DNA from: Bacteroidales bacterium
GTDB taxonomy: Bacteria; Bacteroidota; Bacteroidia; Bacteroidales; UBA12077
Reading direction: 5' to 3'
Assembly (NCBI GenBank): GCA_030643125.1
Contig: DAOWML010000114.1
Coordinates: forward strand, 1 to 7,235
Length of the DNA: 7,235 bases
The position numbers and the translations under genes are program-made. Below the pieces are notes generated by a model, which was given only the letters and a program-made list of their open reading frames with translations, made no database searches and was not told where the DNA came from. Positions 5,701 to 7,235 of this stretch are shown one piece after another (the stretch's first letter is position 1; each line of letters begins with the position of its first letter).

Positions 5701-6102
5701 GCAATATAGTTTAAAGTGGTTAGGAGTGCCTGTGGATATAAAAAGTTAGGGTTCTTTGAAAAATATTTCGTTCCATTTCAGTAGTATTGTACATTTCAAA
5801 GTCAGATTGAATTTGAAATAATGAATATCGAACAAATTAAGAAATAATCTGGATTTATGTTAATTCAGACTTCTCGGTAAAAAAAGATTGGTGTGTTAAT
5901 ATACAGATATATAATTATATACTATCATTATTAATGTAAACACCAAACATGGAGAATGTGTAAAATTTCATTATTCGTCATTCGTTAATCAATATTCGAT
6001 ATTTTTAATCTGTTTAATATCAGATCATGCCGTAAAATTGAACGATAAAAAAACTCATGCTTTTTCACACCTCAGGAAGTGCCTGTGGTTGGCACTCCTT
6101 TT
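5678..6102. other. Non-coding block of nested inverted repeats
   Basis: No open frame of any length with a credible start is seen on either strand in this 425-bp stretch. It holds several inverted repeats: ATTTCAAA (5793-5800) with TTTGAAAT in register at 5812-5819; a larger imperfect stem, TTGGTGT...TTAATA (5888-5901) with TATTAA...ACACCAA (5929-5946), enclosing a perfect 14-bp palindrome TATATAATTATATA (5908-5921); and AATATCGAA (5823-5831) facing TATTCGATATT (5993-6003). AGGAGTGCC at 5722-5730 is the exact complement of GGCACTCCT at 6091-6099. It could be a MITE or REP-like relic, or a structured RNA ending at the 6074 terminator. Confidence 0.5.
5888..5946. repeat. Long imperfect inverted repeat with inner palindrome
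   Basis: The outer arms TTGGTGT (5888-5894) and ACACCAA (5940-5946) pair fully. The inner arms TTAATA (5896-5901) and TATTAA (5929-5934) pair fully, with an unequal bulge between (one base on the left, five on the right). The loop holds TATATAATTATATA (5908-5921), itself self-complementary. The whole can fold into one extended stem-loop in either strand. Confidence 0.5.
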
Positions 6103-6104
6103 TT
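6074..6104 (+). terminator. Rho-independent terminator, plus strand
   Basis: AGGAAGTGCC (6074-6083) pairs with GGCACTCCT (6091-6099) in a 9-bp stem with one bulged A and a 7-base loop TGTGGTT, and the T-run covers 6099-6104. On the minus strand there is no T-run after the stem, so it works in the plus direction, stopping transcripts that would run antisense into the ligase gene. It lies about 400 bp after the last plus-strand gene, so it either ends a long 3' tail of that operon or a non-coding RNA. It abuts and slightly overlaps the ligase stop codon (6103-6105). Confidence 0.7.
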
Positions 6105-7235
6105 ACAGCTCTACAGAACTATATAAAAATCGTTTTATACTCCGTTTAGGTGTTTTTTCAAACTCTTCAGGGTAAATTTTAATTTTAGCAATTTGCATGT
6201 ATTTTGCCAATTCCAGATTTACTTCCTTTTTGTTTTCTTCTATAATTTCTGTTAATCTGGCGTCATCAATTTTCTCCTGATCAACAGTTTCAAAATCAGG
6301 ATAAATAAGAGCAATTAGTCGATTTTCTTTTTGAATAACAACTGATTCCTGGATATATGGCATATTATTTAATTTGGCTTCAATTTCTTCAGGGTAAATA
6401 TTTTCGCCGGAAGGGCCCAGAAGCAGACTTTTATTTCGCCCTTTTATAAAAACAAAATTTTCTTCATCAATTATTCCTAAATCACCTGTATGTAACCACC
6501 CGTCTTTATCTATGGCTTGTTCTGTAGCTCTACATTTTTATAATAGCCATACATTAGGTTTTCGCCACGAACCATTATTTCTCCAACTTCATTGTAAGGA
6601 TCATTTGAGTCGATTTTAATTTCAAGTGTATCAACCATCGTTCCGGCCGAACCTAATTTTGTTTTATCCCAGTTTGAATAACTGATTAAGGGTCCACATT
6701 CTGTCATGCCGTAGCCGATAGTAAAGTTAAAACCAATTTTTTTGAGAAAGATTTCAACATCTTTATTTAATGCTGCTCCTCCAAGAACTACTTCTTTAAA
6801 ATTTCCACCAAACGCTTCAGTAAGTTTCTTTTTTACTTTAGAATAAATTGCTTTATCAACAAACGGAACACTTAACAGAAGTTTAATAGAAGTTTTATCG
6901 AGAGTTGGAAGTATTTGTTTTTTATATATTTTTTCAAGAACCAACGGAACGGAAATTATTATTGTTGGCTTTACTTCCTGAAATGCCTGAATAATAATTT
7001 TAGGAGAAGGTGTTCTGGTTAAAAAGTGAATATGGCAACCAATTGAAAAGGGCCATAAAAATTCAAAAGCACAACCAAAAGTATGCGCCAGAGGTAGAAA
7101 TGATACTATATTATCACCAGGGTCGAGAGGTAGATTCCTATGAGCAAAACGAATATTAGCAGCTAAGCTATTTAACGGTAAAACAACACCTTTTGAAAAT
7201 CCGGTTGTCCCTGAAGTATAATTTAATACTCCGAC
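6103..7235 (-). pseudogene. Long-chain acyl-CoA synthetase / AMP-forming ligase, frameshifted, N-terminus outside the window
   Basis: Member of the ANL superfamily, which activates fatty acids with ATP to acyl-AMP and then acyl-CoA. The frame is open from the window edge and shows, in order: the P-loop NYTSGTTGFSKGVV (7220-7180 region), FLPLAHTFGCAFEFLWP, IIISVPLVLEKIYKK, GGAALN, the adenylate motif GYGMTECGP, and GEIMVRGENLMYGYYKN. It then runs into a stop at 6512-6510. The next frame continues the protein without loss: ATEQAIDKDGWLHTGDLGIID, GRNKSLLLGPSGENIYPEEIE, and the C-terminal Lys region EFEKTPKRSIKRFLY, ending at 6103. One missing base near 6530 (GAG-CT where GAG-GCT is expected) explains the break. 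All other motifs are intact, so this is either a very recent mutation or a sequencing/assembly error. The substrate chain length cannot be told. Confidence 0.9.
6526..6534 (-). other. Frameshift site in the ligase gene
   Basis: On the minus strand the bases here read GTAGAGCTA. The protein upstream runs YYKNVE in one frame and the expected ATEQAIDKDGW follows in another, so one base (most simply a G in GAGGCT) is absent. The site lies between short inverted arms TGTAG and CTACA, which might favour either a replication slip or a read error. Confidence 0.75.

Noticed and set aside
5821..5847. Tiny frame ATG AAT ATC GAA CAA ATT AAG AAA TAA
   Set aside because: Eight codons, no ribosome-binding site, lies within the repeat-rich block.
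6103..6363. Separate 86-residue gene starting at the ATG at 6363
   Set aside because: It is the C-terminal part of the frameshifted ligase; the same frame continues upstream with clear ligase motifs (HTGDLGIID, NIYPEEIE).
6510..6944. Separate 144-residue gene starting at TTG 6944
   Set aside because: The frame is open to the window edge and carries the P-loop and further ligase sequence upstream, so this is an internal piece.
1..7235. CRISPR array, tRNA, rRNA, transposase or defence system
   Set aside because: No regular spaced repeats beyond the pair at 4171-4226, no cloverleaf or rRNA-like stretch, and no nuclease, integrase or transposase motif was found.

Overview
The window is AT-rich and looks like a stretch of a Bacteroidota chromosome. 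The signs are two copies of the octamer TATCTTTG, which fits the TAnnTTTG -7 box of this phylum, few Shine-Dalgarno sites, a signal peptide ending in FAQ, and an AsnRS with an insert relative to the E. coli enzyme. The order cannot be fixed from the sequence. No rRNA, tRNA, CRISPR array, transposase or phage gene was seen.

Layout from left to right. (1) 1-1220, minus: asparaginyl-tRNA synthetase (asnS), 3' end outside the window. (2) 1221-1438: divergent promoter region. (3) 1439-2221, plus: an unrecognised 260-residue protein that resembles a zinc peptidase fold with its HExxH histidines replaced. (4) 2279-3403, plus: an N-terminal DUF2007-like domain fused to two UspA domains, the second degenerate. 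(5) 3388-4062, minus: ispD of the MEP isoprenoid pathway, overlapping the Usp gene tail to tail by 16 bp. (6) 4063-4250: a compact divergent control region with two back-to-back promoters and two palindrome-bearing direct repeats. (7) 4251-5060 and 5063-5677, plus: a calcineurin-like metallophosphoesterase with a possible lipoprotein signal, then a small outer-membrane beta-barrel-like protein 2 nt later, probably one operon. (8) 5678-6102: non-coding, full of inverted repeats, ending in a plus-strand terminator. (9) 6103-7235, minus: a long-chain acyl-CoA synthetase / AMP-forming ligase, 5' end outside the window, broken by a one-base deletion near 6530.

The genes do not form one pathway. 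AsnRS and IspD are housekeeping enzymes, the Usp fusion is a likely stress or nucleotide-sensing protein, and the phosphoesterase/barrel pair looks like an envelope module. The best leads are the repeat-bearing leader of the phosphoesterase operon, the nested-repeat non-coding block at 5678-6102, the apparent dead-peptidase protein and the ligase frameshift. No complete new defence or mobile system is evident.
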